Shown one piece after another: positions 1 to 8,119 of a stretch of 49,542 nucleotides of DNA. Made by a program: the position numbers and the translations under genes. The notes below the pieces were generated by a model that made no database searches, was not told the origin of the DNA, and saw only the letters and a list, made by a program, of their open reading frames with translations. The stretch is from G963674505 sp964575975. GTDB lineage: Bacteria; Desulfobacterota; Desulfobacteria; Desulfobacterales; SKZT01. How positions within the stretch are numbered: position 1 is the first letter of the stretch; each line of letters opens with the position of its first letter. The stretch lies in the NCBI GenBank assembly GCA_964575975.1, contig CAZNTU010000014.1, positions 1 through 49,542 on the forward strand, in the 5' to 3' direction.

Positions 1-2
1 TA

Positions 3-179
3 AAGTCTTATCAATGCCTCGGAACGAAACAAAGCTGTCAACATTGTGCTCGTAATTATATCGACGACAAGAGCGACGGCATGTTTATTTCGTTCCGTGG
101 CCATAGAGAGCGGTCAAGAATTGCTATCCTCGTTTTTCCGGTGAAAGAAAACGGCCAGTCGCTTCGTCTCATTCTATAG
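3..179 (+). CDS. possible 3' end of a gene entering from the left edge
   Basis: The third frame is open from the first bases to a TAG at 177-179, giving a 58-residue C-terminal fragment. It contains a CxxxxxxCxxC-like arrangement (QCLGTKQSCQHC) and ends in a hydrophobic stretch (IAILVFPV). I do not recognise the family. The open frame could be chance at this length. The protease gene follows 43 bases later on the same strand. Low confidence because the upstream part is outside the window. Confidence 0.25.
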   Translation, partial: KSYQCLGTKQSCQHCARNYIDDKSDGMFISFRGHRERSRIAILVFPVKENGQSLRLIL

Positions 180-222
180 CTGGATGCAGCATCGTTTCGT
201 CTACTCAAACAAGGAGGTTCCC

Positions 223-2295
223 ATGAAATTGACAAAAGTTTTTGTTGTCGCGCAACTGTTCATGTGTTTGGCTGCCCGGTGGGGGTACGCCATCGAGTCG
301 GTCCCGGTCAACCCGCTTTTTGAACGCTATATGGAGCAATATGCGCCGTCCGCCCCTGGCGAAACCTGTTTTTCTTCCGGTTTCGCCGAGTATCCGTCCG
401 GCCTCGTCCCCAGTCCTTTGCCTCCGGAGATCCATCGATTAGCGGACATTCCAGGCGAACTCGATTTTTCGGCCGGCGAGCCGTTGCCGGCGATCTTCGA
501 CTGGCGAGACCCGAACGGCGACGGGGATTTTTCCGACAGCATTGCGGCCCCTGTCAGGGATCAAGGAAGTTGCGGATCGTGCTGGGCGTTTGCCACCTAC
601 GGCACGTTGGAGGCGGGCCTCAATTTGGCGCAACTTTTGGAGCCCGTGGAAAACGACTATTCCGAAAACCACCTGATTCACACCCACGGCTTCGATCGGG
701 GAATCTGCGAGGGCGGCAATATGGATATGAGCATGGCCTATCTGGCCCGTAACTCGGGGCCGGTTTGGGAAGGGGACGATCCGTACGACCCGGCCGATCC
801 CTCGACCTATTGCACTGCCTGCCGTCCGCGGTTTTACGTGGATCAAACGGTTTATCTGCCCGGCAGACAAAACACCCGGGACAATCGTTACATCAAGATG
901 GCTCTGATGGAATTCGGCCCTTTATATACTTCAATGTTCATGGACGAGACTCTTTATTACAACCAAATTGAACGTACATACTTGAACACCTGCTTTTATT
1001 TCGATCCCGACGACCTGGAAAATAGCGACAAGCCAAACCATGCGGTCGTGATTGTCGGCTGGAACGACGACATGGTGGTGGCCGGTGCCGACAACCCCGG
1101 CGTTTTTATTGTTAAAAACAGTTATGGTGCGGGGTGGGGCGATTCGGGCTATTTTTACATATCCTATGAAGACGCGTCTTTGGCTAGAGACGGTCTGGGT
1201 TATTTCAAAGACGAGGACGATGCACAGCTTCCTTTCGACAAGCTCTATCAATACGATCCGCTGGGGATGACTTCGGGGATATTCTTTCCGAGTTCGAGTA
1301 TTTTTTACGGAGCCAATGTTTTCAACGTTGACGAGGCCGGGTGGTTAAGGGCGGTGGGGCTTTTTATTTTCGAAAGCGACACAAGCTGCGAAATCAAGGT
1401 CTACCGAGAGGTTCGAAACGTTGACGGTCAAGTGCAATTCGACGATCCGGCCGTCGCCCGAGAGACTCTCCCCCTGGCCAGAGGCTATCACACCGTCAAA
1501 CTGGATACCCCGCTGTCGATCGACGAGGGCGATAAAATCGCTATCCAGGTAAAATACAGCAACTCCGCTGGCGAGGCCAAATGTCCCGTGGAACACGATC
1601 AACCCTTCTCGGGTACCAGCTACAGCTCGCAAGCAAGTGCGGAATCCGGACAGAGTTATTATTCCAAGGGTGGTATCTATTTCAGCGACCTGACCGCCGT
1701 ATCGGGCTTTGAAAATGTCAATATGTGCATCAAAGCTTTAGTGAAAGTGGAAAGCGCCATCGAGGTCGATCCTTCCCTGACTCTTTTTTCCACCACCTCA
1801 AGCCGGCAATTGGTGGCCGGATATGTACGTCGAGCAACGGGATTCCAGACCGTATCCTGGAGCAACCTGAAAACCGGGGAAAGCGGCCTTTTTTCCCTTG
1901 GAAGCTATTCCGGGGCGGACGAGGTCGCCGTGCCGTTTCAGAGTCAGATCAACTTGGGCCATTACGCCAACACCATCGAAATAGTGGCTGTGGACCGCCT
2001 TGGCCTGGAAATTGGACGGTCCGAGATCACTGTAACCCGGCTACCCTCGGGATACGAAACCATCGAGACGCCGATTTTAAAAACCGTTCAAATTCCGATT
2101 TACGAGCAGATCCCGATCTACAAAACAGTCACCGTCTATTGCTATAGTTGGGATCCCGTCCTCCAGCGGCTTAACAAAAAAGCCTGTGGAACGAAAGTGG
2201 TCGTCGACCACTATGAACCGGTGTTTTCCCATTACGAAACCACCATGGTCGTCGATGGCTATGAAACTACCCAGGTAGAGATTTGGGAGGATTAA
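223..2295 (+). CDS. secreted papain-family (C1A) cysteine protease
   Basis: A 690-residue secreted cysteine endopeptidase. The start at 223 is chosen over an in-frame ATG at 184 because AAGGAGG lies just before it and a signal peptide follows directly (LTKVFVVAQLFMCLAARWGYA). The papain catalytic set is complete: oxyanion Gln114 and nucleophile Cys120 in DQGSCGSCWAF, His273 in PNHAVVIVGW, Asn299 in VKNSYGAGWG. No inhibitory propeptide of the usual length is evident, because the catalytic domain begins near residue 95 (FDWRD). Residues ~350-510 look like the beta-rich domain often found after bacterial C1 domains. The last ~75 residues hold Tyr/Thr/Pro-rich repeats of the form YxTxxxPIYxx. Likely exported to the periplasm or cell surface; the substrate is unknown. 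Confidence 0.9.
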   Translation: MKLTKVFVVAQLFMCLAARWGYAIESVPVNPLFERYMEQYAPSAPGETCFSSGFAEYPSGLVPSPLPPEIHRLADIPGELDFSAGEPLPAIFDWRDPNGDGDFSDSIAAPVRDQGSCGSCWAFATYGTLEAGLNLAQLLEPVENDYSENHLIHTHGFDRGICEGGNMDMSMAYLARNSGPVWEGDDPYDPADPSTYCTACRPRFYVDQTVYLPGRQNTRDNRYIKMALMEFGPLYTSMFMDETLYYNQIERTYLNTCFYFDPDDLENSDKPNHAVVIVGWNDDMVVAGADNPGVFIVKNSYGAGWGDSGYFYISYEDASLARDGLGYFKDEDDAQLPFDKLYQYDPLGMTSGIFFPSSSIFYGANVFNVDEAGWLRAVGLFIFESDTSCEIKVYREVRNVDGQVQFDDPAVARETLPLARGYHTVKLDTPLSIDEGDKIAIQVKYSNSAGEAKCPVEHDQPFSGTSYSSQASAESGQSYYSKGGIYFSDLTAVSGFENVNMCIKALVKVESAIEVDPSLTLFSTTSSRQLVAGYVRRATGFQTVSWSNLKTGESGLFSLGSYSGADEVAVPFQSQINLGHYANTIEIVAVDRLGLEIGRSEITVTRLPSGYETIETPILKTVQIPIYEQIPIYKTVTVYCYSWDPVLQRLNKKACGTKVVVDHYEPVFSHYETTMVVDGYETTQVEIWED

Positions 2296-2373
2296 GCGGC
2301 GGAAAACAGTGTCCTGGCGAGACGGCGCCTTAATGGCGCAGCCTCGCCCGCCACAGGCGGCCATTTTTCGCCG
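2296..2373. repeat. imperfect fold-back (palindromic) sequence after the protease gene
   Basis: Nested complementary arms: GCGCC/GGCGC at 2325-2329 and 2335-2339 with loop TTAAT; GGCGAG/CTCGCC at 2316-2321 and 2343-2348; and a looser outer pairing of GGCGGAAAA near 2298 with TTTTTCGCC near 2364. It starts directly after the protease stop codon and ends where response-regulator homology begins. It could be a transcription terminator or a small REP/MITE-like insertion. There is no flanking target duplication that I can see. Confidence 0.5.
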
Positions 2374-3357
2374 GAAACCGAGGTGATCATGATAACAGGC
2401 TTCGGCGATATAAAATCCGCAGTGGAATCCATGAAACCGGGAGCGAGGGCCTATGTTACCAAGCCTTTCAAGCTGGAGGAATTGCTTGCGCTGGCCCGGC
2501 AGATCATAGAGGAAAAAAACAGGGACGCCTCCGGAAAGATCAAGTCGGAATCGGATGTTTTGGCTCTTAAGATACACATCGGCAGCAAGCGCAACAACAA
2601 GCCTTTTGTCACCCTGGATTGCGGGTTGCTAAGCCACAACCTTGCCGAGAGCGAATTGTACGGCCACAAAAAAGGAGCGTTTTCGGGCGCTTCCGAAGGC
2701 AAGGTCGGCTTGGTCGAAAAAAGCGACCAAGGCACTTTGTTTTTGGACGAGATTGGAAATATCGACCTGGAACTGCAGAAGAAATTCTTGCGCTTCCTGG
2801 AAACCCGCAGGTTCAGAAAAGTGGGCGAAACAGCGGAAACCAAGGTGGATACCCGGATTGTCCTCGCCACGAACCTGGACTTGCACGAGGCGGCGCAGAA
2901 AGGCGAAATGCGAAAAGATCTCCTTTACCGCATGGATGTCATCTCGATCAAAGTGCCTCCTCTCAGGGAACGTCCCGAAGACATCGCCTTGTTGGCGCAA
3001 TATTTTCTCGATATTCACAAAGATCGACGCAAGTCCATGAAACTGACGGACGACGCCCTCGATGCGCTTAGCCGGTACTCCTGGCCCGGCAATGTTCGGG
3101 AACTTAAATCCGTGATCAACAAAACGGTAATCATGGCGGACAACGAAGAAATTACACCCGATGATCTCCCGTCGCACCTGAATGCCCATAAAGAAGCTGC
3201 CGTCGTCCGCTCGAAAAGCCTTGCCGACATCGAGAAGGCTCACATTGTCGCAGTCCTGGAGGAAACCGGGGGGAACCAGAGCAAGACTGCGGAAATCCTG
3301 GGGATCAACAGGAAAACGCTCTACAAGAAAATACACAAGTTTCATATTTTTGCGTAG
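2371..3357 (+). pseudogene. truncated sigma-54-dependent response regulator (NtrC type)
   Basis: A remnant of an NtrC-type activator. The reading frame begins in the middle of the receiver domain (PETEVIMITGFGDI), so the phospho-acceptor Asp and the first two thirds of the receiver are missing. The AAA+ domain has also lost its N-terminal segment, because the linker runs straight into DVLALKIHIGSKRNNKPF, which in intact relatives follows the Walker A motif GESGTGK. The GAFSGA loop, the Walker B region (LFLDEIGN), the arginine-finger region and the C-terminal Fis-type helix-turn-helix (NQSKTAEILGINRKTLYKKI) remain. A GTG at 2383 opens 324 codons to a stop at 3357. A product could bind DNA but should not bind ATP normally. 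No partner kinase gene is adjacent. Confidence 0.8.
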
Positions 3358-3607
3358 CATTTTCCTTTTCTGCCCGGCATCATCATAGTTCTCCCGTGTC
3401 GTCGTATTCGTGCTCGGCGACCTGCTCGTCGGCCGACCCGGCGGCGCATATCTTTTTCGTCGGGTTTCCCGAATCCTCTGAAAGTCAGGCCAAAGGGATT
3501 GCCCAAGCCGAATTCATGCTTTCTGCGACGGCTTTACGCTTTCGGAAAGAGCATATTAATGGATTGCCGTTATTTTTAAGAATCCCCGGAAGAATTATCG
3601 TAATTCC

Positions 3608-4195
3608 ATGTGCCAGATAACATACAAAAAACATAGACATACGCAATACGACGGAGAGCCGGCGCAAATCGGCCGGCCGCGCACTCTTTCCGATTGGTTC
3701 GAGTTCGGAAGGCAGTGCTTTCACAAACCCGACGGCGTCAAGGCCGTCGCCGCGCTGAACAAAGTGACGGGGCTGCATCCGGGCTATCGTCATAGCGACG
3801 GGGACAATCCTTATTATTATTTGGGAAAAATCCACGAGGTCGAAACAAAGCTTTACCACGCCATCGTTTATTACACCCGGGCCTTGGCGGTCGATCCGTT
3901 GGACGAAGACAGCCTGATCGGACGGGGGACGTGCTACACGGTGACTCGTCAGCACGAACAGGCTATCCACGACTTCGAGAGCCTCCTCGGATTTCCGAAA
4001 ACCTTTCGCAGGTTGCCGAACAAACACCTGTTCTTCATGCTGGCGGAAAACTGCCGCAGGCTGGAACGCTGGGTCGACGCCTTCTTCTGGGAAAAATTGG
4101 AATACGAAGCCGCTCCGGGCGACGAAGGATATCGAATGCTCTACGAATCCATGGTGGACACCGCGCACGGCAAGCAGGTAGCGGGCAATGCCTGA
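3608..4195 (+). CDS. TPR-like repeat protein, unknown function
   Basis: A 195-residue soluble protein without a signal peptide. Helical tetratricopeptide-like units are visible, for example YYYLGKIHEVETKLYHAIVYYTRALAVDPLDEDSLIGRGTCY (residues ~61-105, quoted in part by pattern: Y-LG--H-----HAI-YYTRAL--DP) and the following QAIHDFESLLGFP. Such repeats mediate protein-protein contacts, and no catalytic motif is seen. The ATG at 3608 has no strong ribosome-binding site nearby, so the start is uncertain. The gene stands alone, with 250 bases before it and about 230 after. I cannot assign a role. Confidence 0.6.
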   Translation: MCQITYKKHRHTQYDGEPAQIGRPRTLSDWFEFGRQCFHKPDGVKAVAALNKVTGLHPGYRHSDGDNPYYYLGKIHEVETKLYHAIVYYTRALAVDPLDEDSLIGRGTCYTVTRQHEQAIHDFESLLGFPKTFRRLPNKHLFFMLAENCRRLERWVDAFFWEKLEYEAAPGDEGYRMLYESMVDTAHGKQVAGNA

Positions 4196-4423
4196 ATCGA
4201 ATCAAGGGGTTATGCCGCCGCTTGGCAAATGCCGCTCGATGTATTTTTTGACCATGCGTCTGTCGAGCCGAGTCTATCGGGCAACCGTCTCGTAGGCGCA
4301 GTGTTTTTTTACTCGCCGATAAAGACGGCGCGCGGGTAAAATTGTCCGTAGCACCGCATTCGATTTTATGCTAATTAGATTCGAACCGACGATAATGCGA
4401 ACGTATAGGATAAAAGGTGAAAC

Positions 4424-4708
4424 ATGTCTACGGCGAGAATGAGAATATTCGAACTTCTGGAAAACGAGCGGCGCACGGCCATGGAACTTTCCCGGCTTGC
4501 AGGAGTCAAGGAAAAGGAAGTCTACAAGCATCTTACCCATATCGAGAAAAGCGCCAAGGCCAAAGGCAGGAGGCTAAAGGCGACACCCTACCGATGCAGG
4601 TCCTGCGGTTTCACTTTCAAGGACCGAAAACAATACCATCCGCCCAGCAGGTGCCCCTTGTGCAAGGAGGAAAGAATCACGGAGGCCGTGTTCGAAGTTA
4701 GCGGATAG
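4424..4708 (+). CDS. predicted transcriptional regulator, HTH fused to zinc ribbon
   Basis: A 94-residue protein of the type described as an HTH domain fused to a Zn-ribbon (COG3357-like). Residues 1-45 form a winged-helix-like DNA-binding unit (RIFELLENERRTAMELSRLAGVKEKEVYKHL, by pattern ArsR/MarR-like). Residues ~57-85 carry two Cys pairs, CRSC and CPLC, that would bind one zinc ion. The start at 4424 is preceded by AAAAGG at good spacing. The target is unknown. It is monocistronic in appearance and separated from recD by a repeat-containing spacer. Confidence 0.8.
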   Translation: MSTARMRIFELLENERRTAMELSRLAGVKEKEVYKHLTHIEKSAKAKGRRLKATPYRCRSCGFTFKDRKQYHPPSRCPLCKEERITEAVFEVSG

Positions 4709-4718
4709 CTGGATAGCG

Positions 4719-4882
4719 GTTAGATGTTAGCCGTAATCGGTTGGCTTTTAGGGGAGGAATCTGCGATTATCCCGACAAAAAAACAAACTGATTCTGTATG
4801 AATGGACCGATTTTATTTGCGGTTTCAAACCAAAGCAGCACCGCCAACACCTAACACCTAATCGCTGACGGCTAACATCTAA
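4719..4882. repeat. inverted repeat flanking a ~130 bp spacer before recD
   Basis: The 15-base arm at 4720-4734 (TTAGATGTTAGCCGT) is the exact reverse complement of 4868-4882. Around both arms are further degenerate copies of a TTAGC/GCTAA-type word (GATAGCTGGATAGCGGTTAG before, CACCTAACACCTAATC after), which gives the spacer a simple-repeat look. The right arm ends just before the recD ribosome-binding site at 4885-4894, so pairing of the arms could touch translation of recD. Confidence 0.7.
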
Positions 4883-4904
4883 ACGGAGAAAGGAAACAGA
4901 CTGA

Positions 4905-7022
4905 ATGGCGCCGCAAACGACCGACCTGCCCCGCCGAAACGGCGCGGAACACAAAGACCAAAACCGCAATGATTACGAGTCGCCGATGTCCCCCTATGCG
5001 GAGGCGAGCGATCTTCTCTTGTCCGTCATGAAGGAAACGGGGCCGCGCTCTTCCTTTTTCGACACGGCCCGAACGCCCCTGATCGACTTTATGACCATCG
5101 GAGATCTTCTCCAATTGTCGGGCTACGAAAACGACCAACCCTTGTTCGGGACTTTGTTGTGCATGTTCGATTCGCTTCGGGAAGGAAGCCTTTGCATGGA
5201 CATGGACGAAAAAAACTTGGCGAAGCGTCTCCAAAGCTTTTCCGACCCCGAATCCGCGACTGTATTCGCGAAAGCCTTTCTGGCGAATCTGGCCCGGAAC
5301 AAATACGAACGAATGGTCTCGAAGAACGGCGACGAATACAAGCCACTTGTGGTTTTGGAAACGAAAAGCAGGAAACTGTTGTATTTCCAGAAATATTTCG
5401 TCTACGAGAGCCGGCTGAAAAGCAGAATAGACAGGCTTCTCTCGAAAGCCGCAGAAGAACCCGTGAACGAAATCGGAAAGGAACGAATCGGCAGACTGAT
5501 CGACACGGTCTTTTCCCCCGGCTTGTCTTTGAAGACATCCAAGGACGGCGTTCCGATCGCAAGGGACCCGGTCCAGGAACTGGCCATGAAGCTTGCGCTA
5601 AGTTCCGGCTTTTGCATCGTCAGCGGAGGGCCGGGCACGGGAAAGACATCATTGATGGTCAATATTCTCCGATGCCTCGTTCGAGCGGGAACCGAACCGT
5701 CGGAAATATTCCTGTGCGCCCCCACCGGCCGGGCCGCGCAGAGCATGTCGCAGGCGGTCTATTCCGGAATCGAAACCATCGACTCGCCGGAAGAACCCGA
5801 CTTGGCGCTGCAAAAAATCAGAGCGGCGACCCTGCACAAAACCCTTCGCTTCAAAACCCGCGCGAACGATTTCCATTACAACGAGCACAATCCTCTTCCA
5901 GCCTCGGCGGCTGTTCTGGACGAAGCTTCCATGGTGGATGTGGTCATGATGGAAAAGTTTTTGCGCGCGATCGATCTCGAACGCACCCGCCTGATCTTTC
6001 TGGGAGACAAGGACCAGCTTCCATCGGTGGAAGCCGGAGCGGTTTTCGCCGAAATGATCCCTCGTGAAAGCAAGAGCGAAGCCTTTCGAAAACATCTGGT
6101 GGTTTTGGAGACCACATACCGGTCCGGCCGCAATCTTCAGGAATTGGCGACGCGAATCAACGCCGGCGAATGCCCTCCCCTTTCGCCAGTCTCTCTGGAA
6201 CAAGCTCTCGATTTCGAAAACGACGAATGGGGGTTCATCGAAGCCGAAACGGCGGGACAATGGAAAAAAGACCTGATGCTTTGGGCCGATTCCCGCCTGC
6301 TCGACCATCCTGCGGAAACCGGCTCCAGGGTAAAAGCAACCGGAACAGCTTCCAAGGTTTCGACTTTGCCGGACGAATTGTCTCCGGAAACCGTCAGGTG
6401 CTTGGATTACAAAACCTTGATCCAAATAGCGTCTTCAACGCCCCCGGAAAAACTTGCCAAAAAGGGCGGCCCGTATTTCGTCCTTCTGGACGCCATATTT
6501 AACAAGGCAGAGGCCTCCCGAATACTCACTTTGGTGAAACAGGGAATTTTCGGAGCGGTCGAAATAAACCGGTTCATGGGGAGCTACTTGAGCGCAAGAC
6601 TGAAATCCCCCGACCGGGGCGCCAAAGGCGTTTTTTCCGGGGCGATTATTATTGTCGCGCGAAACGACTATTCCAAGGAGCTTTTCAACGGCGATTCAGG
6701 CGTTGTCATCAGGGACCCGGACGGAGTATACCGGGCCTGGTTCCGCCGTTCCGACTCGCACATCGGTTTTTCCATGGACCTGTTACCCGCCTGGGACCCT
6801 GCCTTCGCGCTCACGGTACATAAATGCCAAGGCTCCGAATTCGACGACGTACTGGTGGTACTGCCCTCGGACGAGGATCACAAGTTGCTGACCAGGGAAA
6901 TGATCTACACCGCCGCAACCCGAGCGAAAAAAAGAGTTTTCGTCTACGGGAAACCGTCCGCATTCAAAACCGCCTTGAAGCGGAAGATCGCGAGGGAGTC
7001 GGGGTTGTCTTTGTGGGGGTAA
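4905..7022 (+). CDS. recD: exodeoxyribonuclease V alpha subunit (RecD-like helicase)
   Basis: A 705-residue superfamily 1B DNA helicase related to RecD of RecBCD, the enzyme that processes DNA double-strand ends. Visible motifs are Walker A at residues ~240-248 (SGGPGTGKT), motif Ia (APTGRAAQSM), motif II (VLDEASMVD), motif III (FLGDKDQLPSVEAGAVF), motif V (LTVHKCQGSEFDDVLVVLP) and motif VI (IYTAATRAKKRVFVYG). The N-terminal ~200 residues fit the RecD region that contacts the partner subunits. The start at 4905 follows GGAGAAAGGA; an in-frame ATG at 4986 is a weaker alternative. recB and recC are not in the upstream 4.9 kb nor directly downstream, where the genes are convergent. They may be elsewhere or just absent here. 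Confidence 0.88.
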   Translation: MAPQTTDLPRRNGAEHKDQNRNDYESPMSPYAEASDLLLSVMKETGPRSSFFDTARTPLIDFMTIGDLLQLSGYENDQPLFGTLLCMFDSLREGSLCMDMDEKNLAKRLQSFSDPESATVFAKAFLANLARNKYERMVSKNGDEYKPLVVLETKSRKLLYFQKYFVYESRLKSRIDRLLSKAAEEPVNEIGKERIGRLIDTVFSPGLSLKTSKDGVPIARDPVQELAMKLALSSGFCIVSGGPGTGKTSLMVNILRCLVRAGTEPSEIFLCAPTGRAAQSMSQAVYSGIETIDSPEEPDLALQKIRAATLHKTLRFKTRANDFHYNEHNPLPASAAVLDEASMVDVVMMEKFLRAIDLERTRLIFLGDKDQLPSVEAGAVFAEMIPRESKSEAFRKHLVVLETTYRSGRNLQELATRINAGECPPLSPVSLEQALDFENDEWGFIEAETAGQWKKDLMLWADSRLLDHPAETGSRVKATGTASKVSTLPDELSPETVRCLDYKTLIQIASSTPPEKLAKKGGPYFVLLDAIFNKAEASRILTLVKQGIFGAVEINRFMGSYLSARLKSPDRGAKGVFSGAIIIVARNDYSKELFNGDSGVVIRDPDGVYRAWFRRSDSHIGFSMDLLPAWDPAFALTVHKCQGSEFDDVLVVLPSDEDHKLLTREMIYTAATRAKKRVFVYGKPSAFKTALKRKIARESGLSLWG

Positions 7023-7034
7023 AGGGGTAGTGTT

Positions 7035-7059
7035 CAGTGGTTCAGGAGTCCAGTGGTTC
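7035..7059. repeat. short direct repeats after recD
   Basis: The 9-base word CAGTGGTTC occurs at 7035-7043 and 7051-7059, inside a degenerate GTTCAG/GGTTC-rich stretch between recD and the convergent epimerase gene. It resembles the simple-repeat character of the spacer before recD. No gene is supported here. Confidence 0.55.
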
Positions 7060-7080
7060 GGTGTTCGTGAACACCGAGCC
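7055..7080. terminator. hairpin between convergent recD and epimerase genes
   Basis: GGTTCGGTGTTC (7055-7066) pairs with GAACACCGAGCC (7069-7080): twelve positions with a single T-G wobble and a two-base loop as written (larger in practice). It lies 33 bases after the recD stop and just before the end of the opposing gene, the place for a bidirectional terminator. No clear U-run follows on either strand. Confidence 0.55.
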
Positions 7081-7088
7081 ACCTCGAG

Positions 7089-8096
7089 CTAAATGTCGTA
7101 GTAGCTCCGGTACCATTCCACGAATTTTCCTATGCCGTACTCGAGCGGCGTGTCCGGTCTGAATCCCGTGTCCTGCGCAAGGTCATCCACGTCGGCGTAT
7201 GTAGAGCAGACATCTCCGGGCTGCATGGGGAGAAACTCCTTTTTCGCCTTTTTGCCAAGGGCGTTTTCTATCGTCCCGATGAAATCCATCAGCGGGGTCG
7301 GGTTGTTGTTGCCGATATTGTACAAGCGGTAGGGAGCGGGGCTTGCGGAAGGGTCCGGCCTGCTCGGGTCCCAACCGGGATTTCCGGACGGAATCCGGTC
7401 CATTGCCTTGACCACCCCCTCCACGATGTCGTCGATGTACGTAAAATCCCTCTCCATATTTCCATGATTGAAAACCTGGATGGGCTCGTCCTTCAAAATG
7501 GCGCGAGTGAACAGGAAAAGCGCCATGTCCGGTCTTCCCCACGGCCCGTATACGGTAAAAAACCTGAGCCCTGTCGATGGAATTCCATAAAGATGGCTAT
7601 ATGTATGGGCCATGAGTTCGTTGGATTTTTTCGTGGCGGCGTACAAGCTGACCGGATGGTCCACGTTGTGGCGAACGGAGAACGGCATGACGGAGTTCAG
7701 CCCGTATACGGAACTGCTGGAGGCGAATACCAAGTGAGGGACTTTGGAATGACGGCAGCCTTCCAGAATGTTCATGAAGCCCGAAATGTTGGATTCGACG
7801 TAGGCGTAGGGATTTTCGAGGCTGTATCGCACCCCCGCCTGGGCGGCCAGGTTGACGACCCTGTCCAAGCGATTCTTCTGGAAAATCGCTCCCATGGCGT
7901 TCCTGTCCGAAATATCGACCCTGTGGAACTCGAATCCGTCGAAAGGCTCGAGATGCGTCAAGCGCGCCTTCTTAAGCCCCACATCGTAATAGTCGTTCAG
8001 ATTGTCGATACCGAGCACCTCGTGCCCGTCCTCCAGAAGTCTCTTCGCCAAATGAAATCCTATGAAACCTGCCGAACCGGTAATTAAAACCTTCAC
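7089..8096 (-). CDS. NAD-dependent epimerase, UDP-glucuronate 4-epimerase type
   Basis: A 335-residue extended short-chain dehydrogenase/reductase. It has the NAD-binding TGSAGFIG motif at the N-terminus, a catalytic YxxxK (SLYAATKKSNE) and the sequence AGVRYSLENPYAYVESN, characteristic of enzymes that interconvert UDP-glucuronate and UDP-galacturonate. The GTG start at 8096 is chosen because GGAGGAA stands just before it; an upstream in-frame ATG at 8114 lacks this. It is the last gene of the minus-strand cluster, 23 bases after the nucleotide-sugar dehydrogenase, which would supply its substrate by oxidising a UDP-sugar. Role: precursors of acidic surface polysaccharide. Exact substrate inferred from family. 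Confidence 0.87.
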   Translation of the reverse strand: MKVLITGSAGFIGFHLAKRLLEDGHEVLGIDNLNDYYDVGLKKARLTHLEPFDGFEFHRVDISDRNAMGAIFQKNRLDRVVNLAAQAGVRYSLENPYAYVESNISGFMNILEGCRHSKVPHLVFASSSSVYGLNSVMPFSVRHNVDHPVSLYAATKKSNELMAHTYSHLYGIPSTGLRFFTVYGPWGRPDMALFLFTRAILKDEPIQVFNHGNMERDFTYIDDIVEGVVKAMDRIPSGNPGWDPSRPDPSASPAPYRLYNIGNNNPTPLMDFIGTIENALGKKAKKEFLPMQPGDVCSTYADVDDLAQDTGFRPDTPLEYGIGKFVEWYRSYYDI

Positions 8097-8119
8097 GAAT
8101 CTTCCTCCGAGCAATTTTG

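Noticed and set aside
3396..3620. A 74-codon frame between the response-regulator remnant and the TPR gene
   Set aside because: No recognisable motif, no ribosome-binding site, and it runs into the TPR gene start.
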